34,313 bases of DNA from SLQH01 sp964612995 (lineage in GTDB: Bacteria; Planctomycetota; UBA11346): NCBI GenBank assembly GCA_964612995.1, contig CAZTGE010000033.1:1-34313 (forward strand), in the 5' to 3' direction. Positions 1 through 10,511 of the stretch are shown piece after piece; position 1 is the stretch's first letter, and every line of letters begins with the position of its first letter. Below the pieces are notes generated by a model. It did no database searches. It saw only the letters and a program-made list of their open reading frames with translations, and was not told the origin of the DNA. A program made the translations under genes and the position numbers.

Positions 1-69
1 AGGTGGAGGCGACGCAAGGCATGCCGACCTGGTGATCGGCGCTCCCGGGGCGAGCCTTGAGCGGCCCTG
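1..69 (+). mobile_element. Partial MITE-like element, copy 1 (cut by window start)
   Basis: This is the right part of a repeat also found at 10340-10420 and, in reverse orientation, at 16597-16759. Positions 21-69 match the other two copies closely; copy 1 and copy 2 differ at about four of 49 positions. The block ends in CCCTG at 65-69, the same terminus as the other copies. Positions 1-20 match the right arm of the internal hairpin seen only in the long copy, so this copy is probably of the long type. Its left end and any target duplication lie outside the window. It sits 17 bp beyond the stop of the EIIA-like gene. No coding capacity is seen. Confidence 0.75.
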
Positions 70-86
70 GCCCGAAGCCTCGGTGG

Positions 87-605
87 TCACTGCGCCACGT
101 AGCCGCGGAGGATGTTGCGCACGTCCTGCTCGTCCTGCGCATCGACGAACGAATCGATGATCCACTCGTGCTGGATCATCTCGGCAAACTGACGATAGAC
201 CCGCAGATAGAGGCGGTCGTCGTAGGGCGGCGCGGCGAGAATGAAGAACAGCCGGGTGGGGCCGCCGTCGAGGCTGGCGAAGGGGATCCCCGCGCCGGGC
301 GCACGGGCGAAGCCCATGGTGAAGCTGCGAACCTGCATCGACCGCACATGCGGGATGGCGATGCCCGGCGCGATCGCGGTGGTCGCCTTGCGCTCGCGAT
401 TGACGATGTCCTTGTAGAACCTGGTCGGGTTGACGATGTTGCCGCTGCGATCCATCAGATCGGTGAGTTCCTGCAGCACGGCCTCCTTGTCGTGGACCAG
501 CCGGCGCTCGCGTTGGGCCTCGGTCTCGTCTGGATCGACCGGCGTGGGGCTGGTCTCCAGGTCGAGCGCGATGCAATCCGGGTGGAGGAAACGCAGGATG
601 TTCAC
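87..605 (-). CDS. PTS EIIA (fructose/nitrogen-type) domain protein
   Basis: A 172-residue single-domain protein of the PTS EIIA type-2 (Fru/Ntr) fold. This family accepts a phosphate from HPr on a histidine and passes it to a sugar permease or, in the Ntr branch, acts as a regulator. The signature GIAIPH is present, with the expected phospho-histidine at residue 86. The chosen start is a GTG at 605, because GGAG lies eight bases upstream and the family fold begins there. The frame stays open to a GTG at 707 with an ATG at 689, and those would add a proline/arginine-rich tail without a clear ribosome site. No EIIB, EIIC, HPr or EI gene is visible nearby, so a regulatory rather than transport role is likely but not shown. 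The neighbour upstream in the same direction is an HU/IHF-like gene. Confidence 0.8.
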   Translation of the reverse strand: MNILRFLHPDCIALDLETSPTPVDPDETEAQRERRLVHDKEAVLQELTDLMDRSGNIVNPTRFYKDIVNRERKATTAIAPGIAIPHVRSMQVRSFTMGFARAPGAGIPFASLDGGPTRLFFILAAPPYDDRLYLRVYRQFAEMIQHEWIIDSFVDAQDEQDVRNILRGYVAQ

Positions 606-777
606 CGGCTCGTCTCCGGGTCGTTCCGGTTCTTCGGAAGGGGCGGCGCAGGTGGCGGGACGCGTGCGGTGACGCCGGATCAGGGGCATGACCGCCGATG
701 CTAGCACCCGATGGGCTGGAGCAAGCCGGAGCGGAGGAGCGCTCGTCTCGTCCGTGCTGCGCGGCTGGCGCGGAAGC

Positions 778-1119
778 TCAGCTCCCGTACGTCTGCTGGG
801 GCGCCCCTTGGGGCTGGGGCTGCTCGCCGAGCCTGGCCACCCGGGCCTTCATCAGGCGGCCGACCTTGAACTTGACCACCACCTTGCGCCCGACGGGCAC
901 CTTTTCGAGCGTCTTGGGGTTCAGCGCCATCCGTGGCTTGCGCTCCACGGTCTCGAATACGCCGAAGTCACGGAACTCGAGACGGTTGCCCTTGGCGAGC
1001 TCCTCGATGATCTCGTCCAGGAAGGCCTGGATCACCTGGAGGGTCTGGGTCTGCCCCAGCTCCAGCTGGTCTGCGATACGCTCGGCGATGGTCCGCTTGG
1101 CGATGGTCGACCTGGCCAT
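778..1119 (-). CDS. HU/IHF-family DNA-binding protein
   Basis: A 113-residue histone-like protein of the HU/IHF family, which binds and bends DNA as a dimer in the nucleoid. The N-terminal helices are followed by the family's GVFETVERKPR strand-turn and the beta-arm region around residues 60-80, with the proline-containing arm segment MALNPKTLEKVPV. The length is slightly above the usual 90-100 residues because of a glutamine/proline-rich tail. ATG at 1119 is preceded by GAGGAG about 11 bases upstream. I cannot tell HU from an IHF subunit by eye. It is read toward the EIIA-like gene, about 170 bp away. Confidence 0.9.
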   Translation of the reverse strand: MARSTIAKRTIAERIADQLELGQTQTLQVIQAFLDEIIEELAKGNRLEFRDFGVFETVERKPRMALNPKTLEKVPVGRKVVVKFKVGRLMKARVARLGEQPQPQGAPQQTYGS

Positions 1120-1280
1120 GACTGCTCGACTCCTCTCTGTCGGAGACGTCCCAGACGCGGACGGCGGACGGTTCGGCGCCGGCGCGCTCCCGCTGTTGCG
1201 GAGCCGGACGAACCAACCGGCGCCCCGGAGCGTTACCCGTGGTATGGGTGCCGCCCGGGATCCCTATGCACTCCACGGCG

Positions 1281-1308
1281 AATATAGACCGCGCGGCCTG
1301 TCGTACAA
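1281..1308 (-). promoter_or_regulatory. Candidate promoter for the HU/IHF-like gene
   Basis: Reading the minus strand, TTGTAC (1308-1303) and TATATT (1286-1281) are separated by 16 bp. The -10 matches five of six sigma70 consensus bases but the -35 only three. The position, about 160 bp upstream of the ATG at 1119, would give a long leader. This is pattern matching only. The rest of the 326-bp gap (1120-1445) holds the plus-strand candidate promoter at 1320-1346 and a 28-codon frame at 1363-1449; I see nothing else in it. Confidence 0.3.
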
Positions 1309-1319
1309 TAGCCAAGTTC

Positions 1320-1346
1320 TTGACGGGGAGCACCTTGGGCTAAACT
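1320..1346 (+). promoter_or_regulatory. Candidate promoter for the moxR operon
   Basis: TTGACG (1320-1325) and TAAACT (1341-1346) fit sigma70 boxes, but the 15-bp spacing is short. Transcription would begin near 1353, about 10 bases before a small open frame and about 90 bases before moxR. It is the only plus-strand candidate I see in the gap. Confidence 0.3.
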
Positions 1347-1362
1347 AGCGGGCTACGAACAT

Positions 1363-1449
1363 ATGCAGCTCAACAGGCCTCGCCGGCTGACCGCGAAAGC
1401 GCTGTTGCTGGTGCCGGGGAGCGGGTACGAAGGGGGTATGGACCAATGA
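1363..1449 (+). CDS. Possible 28-residue leader ORF overlapping moxR start
   Basis: An ATG at 1363 opens 28 codons (arginine- and leucine-rich) that end in a TGA overlapping the moxR ATG as ATGA. Such an arrangement can couple translation. There is no convincing ribosome-binding site, and the peptide has no recognisable motif. If moxR actually begins at the ATG at 1464 (GAGGAG ten bases upstream), the overlap is accidental. Low confidence. Confidence 0.2.
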   Translation: MQLNRPRRLTAKALLLVPGSGYEGGMDQ

Positions 1450-2429
1450 GGAGCGCCGGGACCATGAGCATGGAGTCAGACCTGCCCGCCACCGGGACCG
1501 CGGCAGAACGCTGGGATCTGCGGCAGGAACTCGCCGATCTCCAGAGTGCCATACGCCGGATCTACCGCGGAGCGCCGGAGGTGGTCGACCTGCTGCTCAC
1601 CGCCTTCCTCGCTGGCGGGCACGTCCTGCTCGAGGACATTCCCGGCGTGGGCAAGACCACCCTGGGCAAGGCACTCGCCGGTGCCATCGGCGGCGAGCTC
1701 CAGCGCCTCCAATGCACGCCGGACCTGATGCCGGCCGACATCACCGGGGTCTCGATCTACAGCGAGCGCGATCGCAGCTTCGTGTTCCACCGTGGACCGG
1801 TGTTCTGCGACGTGCTCCTGGCCGACGAGCTCAACCGAACGCCACCGCGGACCCAGTCGGCGCTGCTGGAGGCGATGAACGAGGGGCAGGTGACCGTCGA
1901 TGGCTGCAGCCACCCCCTGGCCCCCTGCTTCTTCTGCGTCGCGACGCAGAACCCGCATGACCACGTCGGCACCTACCCCCTGCCGGAGAGCCAGAAGGAC
2001 CGCTTCCTGCTCTGCTTCACCCTCGGCTACCCCCAGCGCGAACGCGAGCGCGAACTGCTCGCCCACGACGGCGCCGAGGACGAGCTGGCCGCGCTCGAAC
2101 CGGTGCTGAACATGGACACCGCCACCGCGCTGCGCAGCGAGGTCCGAGCGATTGCTGTGCGCGAACCGGTGGCCGACTACATTCTCGACATCATCGCCGC
2201 CACCCGCGCCGACGATGCGGTGGCCGTCGGCGCCAGCCCCCGTGCTGCGATCGGGCTCAAGCAGGCCTGTCAGGCCCGGGCTCTGCTCGCCGGCCGCGGC
2301 TTCGTCATCCCGGAGGACGTGCAGCAGCTGGCCGTGCCGGCCCTGGCCCACCGCATCCGCGCCAAGGCCGGCCAGGACGCCTCCTTCGCGATCCAGGCCC
2401 TGCTCGAGGGGGTGCCGGTGCCCCGATGA
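1446..2429 (+). CDS. MoxR-family AAA+ ATPase
   Basis: A 327-residue MoxR-type AAA+ ATPase, a family of chaperone-like ATPases that usually act with DUF58/VWA proteins encoded next to them. The Walker A motif GVGKTT is at residues 67-72, Walker B LLADE at about 124-128, sensor-1 ATQN near 166, and the lid domain fills the C-terminal third. Length is normal for the family. ATG at 1446 is used, but ATG at 1464 with GAGGAG ten bases before it is an equally good start. The last codons overlap the DUF58 gene by four bases (ATGA), so the two are almost certainly co-translated. With the third gene this is the classical moxR-DUF58-transglutaminase cluster. Confidence 0.92.
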   Translation: MRSAGTMSMESDLPATGTAAERWDLRQELADLQSAIRRIYRGAPEVVDLLLTAFLAGGHVLLEDIPGVGKTTLGKALAGAIGGELQRLQCTPDLMPADITGVSIYSERDRSFVFHRGPVFCDVLLADELNRTPPRTQSALLEAMNEGQVTVDGCSHPLAPCFFCVATQNPHDHVGTYPLPESQKDRFLLCFTLGYPQRERERELLAHDGAEDELAALEPVLNMDTATALRSEVRAIAVREPVADYILDIIAATRADDAVAVGASPRAAIGLKQACQARALLAGRGFVIPEDVQQLAVPALAHRIRAKAGQDASFAIQALLEGVPVPR

Positions 2430-3511
2430 GCGAGCTGCAGCCGCCGGCTTCCCCCGGGCCTGTCGCGCCGGCGAACGGGACCCGGCTGACCCTCCAGGGC
2501 TGGATCACACTGTGTTTCGCCCTGGTGCTCTGTGCCTCGGTCTCCTTCATGGTCGAACCCGGCACGCTCTACCTCGGCCTGGCGCTGCTCTTCGCGCTGC
2601 TGGTCGCCGCCTGGAGCGTGCCCCATCGTCTGCGCGGGATCGAAGCCGAATGGCTGGTCCCGCCGACGATCCATGCCGGAACCGAGACCACGCTCGGCTG
2701 CCGGGTCCGGGCCAAGGCCGGCAGCGCTCCGCTACGCGTCGACGCTTTCGACCCGGCCGGCGGCCTGTTCCTCCCGGTCAGCGAGCTGCCCGGGCTCGGC
2801 CGCGCCAGCACCCGCCTCGCCTGGCCGGCACGCTTCCCGGCGCGCGGGCCGCTGCTGCTGCCGCCGCTGCTGGTACGCAACGAGCAGCCCTTTGGCCTGG
2901 TCGAGTCGCGCCGTCAGCTCGGTCAGCGGCGCGAGGTGCTGGTCCTGCCGGCGATCGGGGTCATCCAGCGCGCCTTCCACGCCAACCTCCACCGCTGGCT
3001 CGAACAGGGACCCACCTCCTCGGCCCCCGGCGACGAGGAGATCTCGCACCTGCGCGCCTACCGCCAGGGCGACCCGATCCACCGCATCCACTGGCGCGCC
3101 AGCGCCCGCCTGCGCACCCTGCTGGTCGCCCAACGCAACGCCCCGGCCTGCCGTCACGTCGCCCTGGTGCTCGATTCCGCCGACCCGCGCCCGCGTTCGC
3201 TGCGTTTCGAACGGCTGGTCTGTGTCGCCGCCACGCTGGTCGACCATCTCGCCGGCAGCGGCTGGCAGGTCACCCTGCACGGCCCGGCCTTTCCCGAAGC
3301 GGTCACCGGCGAACGACGCGACCTGCTCGAACGTCTGGCCACGGTGGGCACCACCCAACCCACGCCGCTGCGACCGCACCTGCCGCCCGGCGCCTTGTGC
3401 CTGGTGCTCACCGCGCGCGCACGGCTCGACCTGCGCTCCGGCGGTCGGGTAGAGGTCCTGACCCTGCGCGACGCCCTCACCTTCATCAAGTTGCCCCGGC
3501 TACGACGATGA
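2426..3511 (+). CDS. DUF58 domain membrane protein
   Basis: A 361-residue protein with two predicted membrane segments near the N-terminus (about residues 26-42 and 47-63), a beta-rich middle and a DUF58 domain. The diagnostic arginine-aspartate-tryptophan motif, with YRQGDP and IHWRASAR, lies at about residues 209-228. DUF58 proteins resemble VWA-domain proteins and partner with MoxR ATPases; their precise role is unknown. The start overlaps moxR by four bases and the end overlaps the transglutaminase gene by four bases, so the three genes form a tight operon. Confidence 0.9.
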   Translation: MSELQPPASPGPVAPANGTRLTLQGWITLCFALVLCASVSFMVEPGTLYLGLALLFALLVAAWSVPHRLRGIEAEWLVPPTIHAGTETTLGCRVRAKAGSAPLRVDAFDPAGGLFLPVSELPGLGRASTRLAWPARFPARGPLLLPPLLVRNEQPFGLVESRRQLGQRREVLVLPAIGVIQRAFHANLHRWLEQGPTSSAPGDEEISHLRAYRQGDPIHRIHWRASARLRTLLVAQRNAPACRHVALVLDSADPRPRSLRFERLVCVAATLVDHLAGSGWQVTLHGPAFPEAVTGERRDLLERLATVGTTQPTPLRPHLPPGALCLVLTARARLDLRSGGRVEVLTLRDALTFIKLPRLRR

Positions 3512-5664
3512 GGGGCCGGCGACCGGCCATACGCTCGCCGCTCGCGCGCCCGGTGGCAGCGCCGCTCTATGAGCGGCGCCCGCTGGTGATGACCCATCTG
3601 TGTTTCCTCGTCGTGACCTGGCTCTCGCTCAGCTGGGTCTATCCGGCGGCGGTCGGGCCGATGCTGCTGCTGACCACCGCCGGAATGGTCGCCGAACTCG
3701 CGCCGATACGTTGGCGTCGGCTCCTGCTCTCCGAGCTGCTGCTGCTCGGGGCCGGCGTGCTGACCTTCTTCTGGAGCCGCAGCATCGACGCCACCATCCA
3801 GGCCGAGCGCCTGGAAATGCAGGCCTTCGCCGGCTGGCTGCGGATGGTGGTGGCCTACTGGATCTTCATCCCCTGCCGTATCGGCATGTTGCGCTGGCTG
3901 CCGCTCCTGATCACCGGCGAGATCGTGTTCGCGGCCAGGACCGGCCTCTACGAGCCCATCCCCCCCGAGGTGCTCGCTGAGATCCCCCTGCTGCAGATGG
4001 CAGAGCTGCTCGATGGCTGGCTGCGGCGGCTGCTCGAACCGCTGTTCGCCCATCCCGGAGCGGCGCGCTTCCTCCAGGTGGCCATCGCCATCGGCGCGTT
4101 GGCCGCCGATGCCCACCTGCGGGTCGGCTGTGCCCGCCGCGATTCGGCCACTGTCGGCAGCACCCGCTGGAACCGGCCGCTGCGCTGGCTGCTGCCCCCG
4201 ATCGCGCTCGCGGTGGTGCTCGGTTCATTCCATGGCGTGCTGGTGATCCGGGCGCAGCTGGTCCCCCGCAGCGCACCGCTGTTGGAACTCGATCGCGACT
4301 CGCTCGGTCTCGACGGCACCGGCCCGATGCGCATCGAGCAGGAGATGCACATCGGCGACCCGCGCTGGACCAGCAGCAACCCCGCCCCCGTGGCCTGGAT
4401 GACCGTCACCGCGGCCGCCGGCACCGGACCGCGCTACCTGCGCATGCAGGCCCTGCCCTATCCACGGCTGACCGGCACCCATCTCGCATGGTCCCTGCCG
4501 GGCGTCCACGCCCGACCGATCGGGTCACAGCCGATCCTCCACCGCGGCCACACCAGCCAGCTCGAAGCGCTGTTCGTCAGAGCCGGAATGATCGGCGAAG
4601 ACGTGGTCCCGATCCCCGATGGTTGCAACCGGGTCGGTCTCGACCAACTGCTGCGCGACCCCCACGGCAATCTCTACCACCGCGGCTTTGGCGCCATGCC
4701 GCGACGCTACAACTGCGACGTCGGCGCTACCGCCTATCCCGCCGGGCCCCATCTGCACGGCCAACGCGCAATGCTCATCCGGGTCCCGCAGGCCCTGTCC
4801 GATGCCTTCGCGGCAGAGATCGCCCAGCTCGAACAGTGGCGCAGCCTCGACGCCGAGGCCGCGGCGACGAGCATCGTCGCCTTCCTGCGCCGCCGCTGCT
4901 CCTATGCGCTCAACGACCTGCCGCAGCAGGTCGATCCACGCCCCGGCGGCGCGCTGCTGACCTTCCTGCTCGACCCGCAACCCCAACGGCGGCGCGGCCA
5001 CTGTCAGTACTTCGCCAGCGCGCTGACCCTCTTGCTGCGCGCGGCCGACAAACCCGCCCGCTGCGTGACCGGCTTCGCATCGACCGAGCACCATGACGGC
5101 CGGATCATCTTCCGCGCTCGCAACGCCCACGCCTGGAGCGAGGTTCTCGCCCAGCGCGACGGCCGGCCGACCTGGGTCCGGATCGACGCCACCCCCGAGG
5201 GCGACATCGCGCCACTCCCGAGCGCAGAGCCGGAGCCGACGACCGCCGAAACGCCTGATCAGGCGCTGCCTGACACGCCGGATGCACCCGACCCGGAGCC
5301 TTCCGGGACGCGGCTGCCCTGGTTGCCGCTGACCGGTTTCGCCCTGCTGCTCGGCCTCGGTGCGCTCTTTGTGGTGCTGCGCCGCCGCGAACGAGACCCG
5401 CGCACCCGCGCGCTCGAACGTCAGACCGATGACCTGGTCCACTGCGCGCTCAGCCTGGGCATCGCGGTCGAGCCGCACACCACGCTCAGCCGTCTGATCG
5501 CCCAGATCCAACCACATACCGACGCCGACCTCGACCCGCTGCTGCGCTGCCACCTCGCGGCACGCTACGATGAAGGGCCGCTACCACCGCCCTGGCCGCT
5601 GGAACGCATCCGCCGCGACCATGCCCGACGGTTGCGCGGGGAACCCCGCAGCACCGGCGGCTGA
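3508..5664 (+). CDS. Membrane-anchored transglutaminase-like protein (TgpA type)
   Basis: A 718-residue protein with several N-terminal membrane helices (about residues 30-65, 72-90 and 107-122), another near 228-250, a large extracytoplasmic part, a transglutaminase core and a last helix at about 601-627. The cytoplasmic tail resembles DUF4129. The papain-like triad is visible: Cys499 in GHCQYFASAL, His541 in NAHAWSEV and Asp560 in RIDATPEG. This matches the architecture of TgpA (DUF3488, transglutaminase core, DUF4129). The frame is open well upstream, but ATG at 3508 is chosen because it overlaps the DUF58 stop as ATGA. The substrate is unknown; envelope protein processing is an inference from the family. 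Confidence 0.88.
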   Translation: MRGRRPAIRSPLARPVAAPLYERRPLVMTHLCFLVVTWLSLSWVYPAAVGPMLLLTTAGMVAELAPIRWRRLLLSELLLLGAGVLTFFWSRSIDATIQAERLEMQAFAGWLRMVVAYWIFIPCRIGMLRWLPLLITGEIVFAARTGLYEPIPPEVLAEIPLLQMAELLDGWLRRLLEPLFAHPGAARFLQVAIAIGALAADAHLRVGCARRDSATVGSTRWNRPLRWLLPPIALAVVLGSFHGVLVIRAQLVPRSAPLLELDRDSLGLDGTGPMRIEQEMHIGDPRWTSSNPAPVAWMTVTAAAGTGPRYLRMQALPYPRLTGTHLAWSLPGVHARPIGSQPILHRGHTSQLEALFVRAGMIGEDVVPIPDGCNRVGLDQLLRDPHGNLYHRGFGAMPRRYNCDVGATAYPAGPHLHGQRAMLIRVPQALSDAFAAEIAQLEQWRSLDAEAAATSIVAFLRRRCSYALNDLPQQVDPRPGGALLTFLLDPQPQRRRGHCQYFASALTLLLRAADKPARCVTGFASTEHHDGRIIFRARNAHAWSEVLAQRDGRPTWVRIDATPEGDIAPLPSAEPEPTTAETPDQALPDTPDAPDPEPSGTRLPWLPLTGFALLLGLGALFVVLRRRERDPRTRALERQTDDLVHCALSLGIAVEPHTTLSRLIAQIQPHTDADLDPLLRCHLAARYDEGPLPPPWPLERIRRDHARRLRGEPRSTGG

Positions 5665-5681
5665 GCGCTCCGGACCGGCCG

Positions 5682-8036
<2,355 letters not shown>

Positions 8037-8091
8037 GCCGGCGTCATACCGCCGTGTAATCAGCGCGCCAGCCTGCGGGCCATGGCGGGCT

Positions 8092-8316
8092 TCAGTCCTC
8101 GGTCAGATGCCGCCGGGTACCGCCGCAGCCGGAACAATCGCCGTCCTCGCCATCGAGGATCATCCGTCCGCAATGAGGGCACCGACGCGCGCACATGCAC
8201 AACGGCGAGACGAACAGGACCCCGACCAGTGCGGGGACGATCCACATCGGCTCCCCAGTCAGCGCCGCGGCGACACAAGCGCCGACCAGCGCCACTCCCA
8301 CCACCAATGGCAACAT
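8092..8316 (-). CDS. Small membrane protein with C-terminal zinc ribbon
   Basis: A 74-residue protein with two hydrophobic segments (about residues 2-20 and 24-41), followed by a compact cysteine pair set: Cys46/Cys49 in CPHC and Cys61/Cys64 in CSGC. This looks like a rubredoxin/zinc-ribbon knuckle on the membrane surface. ATG 8316 is preceded by GGAGG five to six bases upstream, one of the best ribosome sites in the window, which supports a real gene although it is very short. It sits between mnmG and ligA on the same strand. I do not recognise the family; a role in metal binding is inferred from the cysteines only. Confidence 0.7.
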   Translation of the reverse strand: MLPLVVGVALVGACVAAALTGEPMWIVPALVGVLFVSPLCMCARRCPHCGRMILDGEDGDCSGCGGTRRHLTED

Positions 8317-8362
8317 GACAACCTCCAGCCTCGCGCCCACACCAGGAGCGCTCTGCCCAATT

Positions 8363-10237
8363 CTACCTGCTCGCGTCGGCACCCAAAGCATTCCTGCGCT
8401 GCCATCGACAGCGCGGCGCGCGCGTGTTACTGACCGTCGCGGCGCCACGGGGGTTCGTCCGGCGCTGCAGATACGCCCAGAGGTTCTCCACGTCCGCCTG
8501 TTTGACCCCGCCCAGGCGCTCGGCCTCGCCGAGCGTGCCCGGGCGTCGTTGCTCCAGACAGCGCCGGCCCTCGGCCGAGAGTGCGGGCACCGCGGCGTAG
8601 TCCAGGTCATCTGGCAGACGGACATCGCGCTGACGCTGCATCCGCTCGATGCGGGCGCGCTGCCGCTCGAGATAGCCGGCGTAACGCAGCTCGATCCACG
8701 CCCCTTCGGCCAGCTCTGCCGGCAGCCCGGCGAGCTCCGGGACCAGAGCGCGGGTCGCGGCGAGGTCGAGCCCGGATCCGGCGATGCGCGCTGCGAGCGC
8801 GGGTTCGACCGCGGCCACGACCGCGGCGATGCGCTCGGCCTTGGCCGCCACCGCACGCGCCCGCGCGGCATCGATCAGACCCGCGCGAGCGGCCAGGCTC
8901 GCCAGACGCCGGTCGGCATTGTCGGCGCGCAGATGCAGGCGGTGCTCCGCCCGGCTGGTGAACATGCGGTAGGGCTCGTCGGGAGCGCAGACGACCAGGT
9001 CGTCGATCAGCACGCCGCCGTAGGCGTCGGCCCGCGTGAGGATCAGCGGATCGCGCCCGTCGAGTGCGAGGGCGGCGTTGGCGCCGGCGACCAGGCCTTG
9101 GATCCCCGCCTCCTCGTAACCCGAGGTGCCGTTGATCTGTCCCGCGAGATAGAGCCCCGGCACGGCTGGCACCGAGAGCCGATGGTCGATGGCCTCGGTG
9201 CGCACGGCGTCGTACTCCACAGCGTAGCCGTAGCGCAGCACCTCGGCGCACCGCAACGCGGGGATCTCGGCCAGGAGCGCGGTCTGGACGTCGACCGGCA
9301 GGCTGGTGGCCAGCCCGTTGACGTAGATCGCATCGGTCCCCAGGCCCTCCGGTTCGAGGAACAGGTGGTGCTGCTCACGATCGGCGAAGCGAACCACCTT
9401 GTCCTCGATCGAGGGGCAGTAGCGCGGACCGGTGGACACGATCTGCCCGTTGTACAACGGCGCACGATCGAGATTGGCCCGGATCAGTTCGTGCGCCGCC
9501 GACGTGGTGGCACAGGACCAGCACAGCACCTGATTGTGCACCGCGGCTCCACCGGTGAAGGCGAAGGGCCGCGGATCGGGGTCGCCGGGTTGCTCGGTGC
9601 AGCACGCATAATCGATGCTCGCGGCGCGCAACCGCGGCGGGGTGCCGGTCTTGAGCCGGTGCAGCGGCAGGCCGAGCGTGCGCAACGAGGCGCTGAGCGC
9701 GACCGCGGCATGTTCGCCCATCCGTCCACCGGGAATGGTCTCGCGGCCCTGGTGCATCAGCGCATCGAGGAAGGTGCCGGTTGTCAGCACCACCGCCGGA
9801 GCCAGCAACTCGCGCCCATCGCCACAGCCCACGCCACGCACCCGACGCGTGGCATCGACCAGCACCGCAACCACCTCACCGGCCACGATCTCGATCCCGG
9901 GTTCGCGCGTCAGCTCCGCGTGCATGTACGCCGCGTAGGCATGGCGATCGCACTGCGAGCGGGGACTCCACATTGCCGGACCCTTGCTGCGGCCGAGCAG
10001 CCGGAAATGGATCCCGGTGGCGTCGGCCGCCTGCGCCATCAGCCCGCCGAGGGCGTCGATCTCGCGCACCAGTTGCCCCTTCGCCAGCCCGCCGATGGCC
10101 GGATTGCAGCTCATCGCGCCGATGACGGCGGGATCGCTGGTGAGCAGGGCCACCCGTGCGCCGATCCGGGCGGCGGCGGCCGCGGCCTCGATCCCGGCGT
10201 GGCCCCCGCCGACCACGATCACATCGTAATGCTGCAT
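8363..10237 (-). CDS. mnmG: tRNA uridine-5-carboxymethylaminomethyl modification enzyme MnmG (GidA)
   Basis: A 624-residue FAD protein that, with MnmE, adds the carboxymethylaminomethyl group to the wobble uridine of certain tRNAs. The FAD-binding motif GGGHAG is at residues 10-15. The family blocks GGLAKGQLVREIDALGG and NGTSGYEEAGIQG, and the C-terminal helical domain with FTSRAEHRL, are all present. Length is normal. ATG 10237 is chosen because the FAD-binding strand starts immediately after it; an upstream extension to 10312 would add an unlikely arginine-rich tail. The last 30 residues are a poorly conserved basic tail. No mnmE or rsmG is adjacent in the window. Confidence 0.95.
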   Translation of the reverse strand: MQHYDVIVVGGGHAGIEAAAAAARIGARVALLTSDPAVIGAMSCNPAIGGLAKGQLVREIDALGGLMAQAADATGIHFRLLGRSKGPAMWSPRSQCDRHAYAAYMHAELTREPGIEIVAGEVVAVLVDATRRVRGVGCGDGRELLAPAVVLTTGTFLDALMHQGRETIPGGRMGEHAAVALSASLRTLGLPLHRLKTGTPPRLRAASIDYACCTEQPGDPDPRPFAFTGGAAVHNQVLCWSCATTSAAHELIRANLDRAPLYNGQIVSTGPRYCPSIEDKVVRFADREQHHLFLEPEGLGTDAIYVNGLATSLPVDVQTALLAEIPALRCAEVLRYGYAVEYDAVRTEAIDHRLSVPAVPGLYLAGQINGTSGYEEAGIQGLVAGANAALALDGRDPLILTRADAYGGVLIDDLVVCAPDEPYRMFTSRAEHRLHLRADNADRRLASLAARAGLIDAARARAVAAKAERIAAVVAAVEPALAARIAGSGLDLAATRALVPELAGLPAELAEGAWIELRYAGYLERQRARIERMQRQRDVRLPDDLDYAAVPALSAEGRRCLEQRRPGTLGEAERLGGVKQADVENLWAYLQRRTNPRGAATVSNTRAPRCRWQRRNALGADASR

Positions 10238-10339
10238 CGCGGCAGGTGTGCCAGCCCCAGACGCCCGCGCAAGCGCGCTCCGGCGGGCCCTGTGCGTCGG
10301 CGCGCGGATCAACGGCCGATGGCCCTTCGGCGTATCTCC

Positions 10340-10420
10340 CAGGGCGACTCAAAGCGCGCAAATGAGGGGCCATGCCGACCTGGTGATCGGCGCTCCCAGG
10401 GCGAGCTTCGAGCGGCCCAG
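10340..10420 (+). mobile_element. MITE-like element, short copy 2
   Basis: An 81-bp copy of the repeat, bounded on the left by CAGGGCGACTCAAAGC and on the right by GCGAGCTTCGAGCGGCCCAG. These ends are imperfect inverted repeats of each other. It shares its left 30 bases and its right 49 bases with the 163-bp copy at 16597-16759 but lacks the internal hairpin of about 80 bp. The ten bases on either side (10330-10339 and 10421-10430) are not identical, agreeing at five positions, so no clean target duplication remains. It lies between the divergently read mnmG and PQQ-propeller genes. Confidence 0.75.
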
Positions 10421-10441
10421 GCATGCTTCTGCGGCCTGAAC

Positions 10442-10469
10442 TTGCCGAATGGATCTCAAACCGTAGTCT
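10442..10469 (+). promoter_or_regulatory. Candidate promoter for the PQQ-propeller gene
   Basis: TTGCCG (10442-10447) and TAGTCT (10464-10469) are 16 bp apart, a fair sigma70 layout with a weak -10. It begins about 20 bp beyond the right end of the mobile element. A small GGGGC/GCCCC hairpin at about 10486-10499 lies between it and the ribosome site. Confidence 0.3.
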
Positions 10470-10511
10470 GTCGCATTCCTCATCAGGGGCCATCGCCCCA
10501 CGGAGCACCGC

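Noticed and set aside
2152..3507. Upstream extension of the transglutaminase reading frame through moxR and DUF58
   Set aside because: The extension is arginine/proline/alanine-rich and overlaps two genes with clear motifs. The ATGA overlap at 3508 gives a natural start.
10238..10339. Search for an mnmG promoter or riboswitch
   Set aside because: I found no convincing -35/-10 pair or conserved RNA pattern on the minus strand in this stretch.
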